Positions 61,230-64,000 of a DNA stretch of 64,000 nt are shown one piece after another. Location of the stretch: positions 496,001 to 560,000 of the forward strand of contig NZ_JQLO01000001.1 in assembly GCF_000744255.1 (NCBI RefSeq), written 5' to 3'. Origin of the DNA: Carnobacterium divergens DSM 20623 (GTDB lineage: Bacteria; Bacillota; Bacilli; Lactobacillales; Carnobacteriaceae). Under the pieces are notes generated by a model, which was not told the DNA's origin, made no database searches, and saw only the letters and a program-made list of their open reading frames with translations. The position numbers were made by a program, and so were the translations under genes. Every line of letters starts with the position of its first letter. Position 1 is the stretch's first letter.

Positions 61230-63848
61230 ATGCCACAAAAAACCAAGCACACTCCAATGATGGAACAGTATTTAGCTATAAAAGCTCAATATCCAGATGC
61301 ATTTTTATTTTACCGTCTAGGTGATTTTTACGAGTTGTTTTATGAGGACGCCATTAATGCATCGCAATTATTAGAAGTAACGTTAACTAGTCGTAACCGT
61401 AATGCAGATGATCCCATCCCAATGTGTGGTGTTCCGTATCACGCTGCTAGAGGATACATCGATGTTTTGATTGAAAAAGGATACAAAGTTGCCATTTGTG
61501 AGCAAGTAGAAGATCCAAAAACGGCTAAAGGAATGGTGAAACGAGAAGTTGTTCAATTAGTGACTCCTGGAACTGCGATTGAAACGAAAAATATGGATGC
61601 AAAATCGAATAATTATTTATCGGCGTTAGTTGTTGCCAATGATCATGAGTTTAATTTATCGTATGTTGATTTAAGTACGGGAGAATTAAAAGCTACCTGC
61701 TTAACGTCAAAAGAGGATTTAATCAATGAATTATCAAGCATCCAAACTAAAGAAGTCGTTTTTGAAAATTTAGATGAAGAGTTGTTACAAGAAGAATTAA
61801 AAAATAAATTAGGCGTGATGATTTCAACTCAAACAACAATGGTAGAAAATGCTGAATTTTCTTACTTAACAAGTGAAATTGAGGAAGAAAAAACAGTAGC
61901 TGTTTTGAAGTTATTGTTGTCCTATTTAAGTGTCACTCAAAAACGTAGCTTAAGTCATATTCAAAAAGCAGAAAGCTACATACCCACTCACTTCTTAAAA
62001 ATGGATCACTATTCAAAACATAATTTAGAGTTAACGTCATCGATTCGAAATGGTCAGAAAAAAGGGACGTTATTGTGGTTACTAGACGAAACCAAAACAG
62101 CAATGGGAGGACGCTTATTAAAACAATGGATTGATCGTCCTTTGATTCAAGAAGCCAAAATTAAAAGCCGTCAATTGATTGTTGAAAATTTAATGAATCA
62201 CTTTTTTGAACGAACTGATTTAAACGAAGCGTTGACTCGAGTTTACGATTTAGAACGTTTAGCGGGGCGAGTGGCCTTTGGAAATGTGAACGGTCGTGAT
62301 TTGATTCAACTGAAAACCTCTTTACAACAAGTGCCTCAGCTCATTGATATTATTGCTATTATTAACGACGGTGAATGGGATGACCTGCTGATTGCGCTAG
62401 ATCCTGTAACAGAGGTAGTGGAGCTAATTGAACACGCAATTGACGAAGAAGCACCCTTAGCTATTAAAGATGGAGGGGTCATTAAAGACGGGTACCACGA
62501 AAAATTGGATCAATATCGTGATGCCATGCGAAATGGGAAAAAATGGATTGCTCAATTAGAAGCCCAAGAACGTGAAAAAACAGGCATTAAAACGTTGAAA
62601 ATTGGCTACAACCGTGTATTTGGTTATTATATTGAAGTAACGAAATCTAATTTAGCATCCTTACCTGAAGGAACTTACGAGCGGAAACAAACCTTAGCAA
62701 ATGCAGAACGCTTTATTACACCCGACTTAAAAGAAAAAGAAACCTTGATTTTAGAAGCTGAAGAAAAATCAGTAGCGTTGGAATATGAGTTGTTTACTGC
62801 TGTTCGTGAAACCGTAAAACAATACATTGAACGCTTGCAAAAATTAGCTAAAACGGTTGCCACAATCGATGTTTTACAAAGCTTTTCGACCATCAGTGAA
62901 AAGTACCATTATATTAAACCAGTTATGAAACAAGGAACCCATGAAATCAATCTGCTAGAAGGGCGCCACCCGGTTGTTGAAAAAGTTTTAGGGCAACAAC
63001 GTTACGTGCCAAACAGTGTCGTGATGAATGAGCAAACAGATATTCTTTTGATTACTGGACCAAACATGTCTGGTAAGAGTACGTATATGCGTCAGTTAGC
63101 CTTAACCGTTATTATGGCTCAAATGGGTTGCTTTGTACCGGCTGAGACAGCTGAGCTGCCGATTTTTGATCAAATTTTCACTCGTATTGGAGCAGCCGAT
63201 GATTTAATTTCTGGTCAAAGTACCTTTATGGTGGAAATGATGGAAGCAAATCAAGCATTACGACATGCCACCGACCGTAGTTTAATTTTATTTGATGAAA
63301 TTGGTCGAGGCACTGCAACGTATGATGGAATGGCACTTGCTGAAGCTATTATTGAGTACATTCATCAACATGTTCATGCAAAAACACTCTTTTCAACGCA
63401 TTATCATGAATTAACTGTGTTAGAAGAATCCTTACAGGGCTTAGAAAATATCCATGTAGGAGCAGTTGAAGAAGATGGTGAAGTTGTTTTCTTACACAAA
63501 ATGATGGCTGGGCCAGCTGATAAAAGTTACGGAATCCATGTAGCGAAACTAGCTGGTTTGCCAGAGGATTTATTGATTCGAGCAGCCGCTATTTTAGAAA
63601 AATTAGAAAAACAAGAGCCAGTCGTTATTGATGTTGAGCAAGCACCTAAAATGGCAATTAAAACAAGCGTTGAACAAGAGCCAAGGTTAGATATTCTTGA
63701 AGAAGAACAAGGTCAATTATCATTGTTTGATTCATTGAACCCGAATGAAAGTGAAGTTATCAAAGCGTTACAAACTATAAACTTATTGTCTATGACGCCT
63801 CTTGAAGCAATCAATACCTTAAGTGAACTACAAGGAAAGCTAAAATAG
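61230..63848 (+). CDS. mutS: DNA mismatch repair protein MutS
   Basis: This 872-residue protein has the mismatch-binding domain with [14 protein letters not shown] (Phe-x-Glu contact), a connector, a lever and clamp, and the ATPase with Walker [10 protein letters not shown] near residue 610, Walker [17 protein letters not shown] and STHYHELT. The C-terminus holds a beta-clamp-like motif region [17 protein letters not shown] precedes the ATG. It is followed by mutL in the same operon. Confidence 0.98.
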   Translation: MPQKTKHTPMMEQYLAIKAQYPDAFLFYRLGDFYELFYEDAINASQLLEVTLTSRNRNADDPIPMCGVPYHAARGYIDVLIEKGYKVAICEQVEDPKTAKGMVKREVVQLVTPGTAIETKNMDAKSNNYLSALVVANDHEFNLSYVDLSTGELKATCLTSKEDLINELSSIQTKEVVFENLDEELLQEELKNKLGVMISTQTTMVENAEFSYLTSEIEEEKTVAVLKLLLSYLSVTQKRSLSHIQKAESYIPTHFLKMDHYSKHNLELTSSIRNGQKKGTLLWLLDETKTAMGGRLLKQWIDRPLIQEAKIKSRQLIVENLMNHFFERTDLNEALTRVYDLERLAGRVAFGNVNGRDLIQLKTSLQQVPQLIDIIAIINDGEWDDLLIALDPVTEVVELIEHAIDEEAPLAIKDGGVIKDGYHEKLDQYRDAMRNGKKWIAQLEAQEREKTGIKTLKIGYNRVFGYYIEVTKSNLASLPEGTYERKQTLANAERFITPDLKEKETLILEAEEKSVALEYELFTAVRETVKQYIERLQKLAKTVATIDVLQSFSTISEKYHYIKPVMKQGTHEINLLEGRHPVVEKVLGQQRYVPNSVVMNEQTDILLITGPNMSGKSTYMRQLALTVIMAQMGCFVPAETAELPIFDQIFTRIGAADDLISGQSTFMVEMMEANQALRHATDRSLILFDEIGRGTATYDGMALAEAIIEYIHQHVHAKTLFSTHYHELTVLEESLQGLENIHVGAVEEDGEVVFLHKMMAGPADKSYGIHVAKLAGLPEDLLIRAAAILEKLEKQEPVVIDVEQAPKMAIKTSVEQEPRLDILEEEQGQLSLFDSLNPNESEVIKALQTINLLSMTPLEAINTLSELQGKLK

Positions 63849-63878
63849 ATTCAATTTAAGTAGAAAGGGTGAGGAGAA

Positions 63879-64000
63879 ATGGCAAAAATTGAAGAACTTT
63901 CAGAAAAACTCGCCAATCAAATTGCGGCTGGTGAAGTAATCGAGCGCCCCGCTTCGGTTGTTAAAGAACTTGTTGAAAATTCAATAGATGCAGGCAGCAC
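63879..64000 (+). CDS. mutL: DNA mismatch repair protein MutL, 3'-truncated by window
   Basis: Only the first 40 or so codons are visible. They read [20 protein letters not shown], then [19 protein letters not shown], the GHKL ATPase N-terminus with the catalytic Glu and the Asn of the N-box. GGTGAGGAG precedes the ATG. It starts 30 bases after mutS. The rest lies beyond base 64000. Confidence 0.95.
   Translation, partial: MAKIEELSEKLANQIAAGEVIERPASVVKELVENSIDAGS

Overview
The window reads as a chromosomal segment of a low-GC, Gram-positive member of the Lactobacillales, most likely Carnobacterium or a close relative. The evidence is the AT-rich DNA, strong GGAGG ribosome sites, frequent TTG/GTG starts, LisRK-type and DUF1033/DUF975/DUF4044-type genes, and a gene order that follows the Bacillus/Listeria/Enterococcus core. 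Genus is inferred from gene content and order only. I see no rRNA, tRNA, CRISPR array, insertion sequence, prophage or plasmid function.

Layout. 1-2393: the end of a secreted NlpC/P60 peptidoglycan hydrolase, then a two-gene, visibly AT-rich island with a PrfA-like Crp/Fnr regulator and a divergent WecG/TagA-type glycosyltransferase. 2406-11394: mixed singletons (nucleotidyltransferase, PepF, a small membrane protein behind a structured leader, VanZ, a DHFR-like reductase, YebC, YitT with a probable regulatory leader RNA, YeiH with its divergent LysR regulator, GNAT, Usp). 11632-15545: a complete seven-gene comG operon for a DNA-uptake pseudopilus. 15699-25050: a Bacillus-like housekeeping block (pepP, efp, yqhY, nusB, folD, xseA, xseB, ispA, tlyA, argR, recN). 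25259-28388: a MacAB/YknXYZ-like ABC efflux operon with striking operator-like repeats upstream, followed by a short TTG-initiated membrane protein missed by length-limited ORF calling.

28654-42950: CorA, an M20 peptidase, gnd, a membrane-anchored DUF4352-like protein, a LisRK-like two-component system, YidC, acylphosphatase, DUF1033, TopB, DUF975 and FtsK. 43214-48050: a BmpA-NupABC nucleoside uptake system. 48195-64000: the ymfF-ymfH-ymfI-rodZ-pgsA-cinA-recA-rny-ymdB-ricA-mutS-mutL block, with a large Na+/H+ antiporter inserted between rodZ and pgsA. mutL runs off the window end.

Genes that probably act together: comG, recA, cinA and recN in competence and recombination; rny, ymdB and ricA around RNase Y; the ymfF/ymfH peptidase pair; yeiH with its LysR regulator; the three-gene efflux pump; and the four-gene nucleoside transporter. 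The less expected signals are the yitT leader RNA, the pseudoknot-capable leader before the 100-residue membrane protein, the TGTGACA repeats before the efflux operon, the degenerate cin-box before comGA, and the divergent glycosyltransferase paired with a PrfA-like regulator. I found no clear new multi-gene defence or mobile system.
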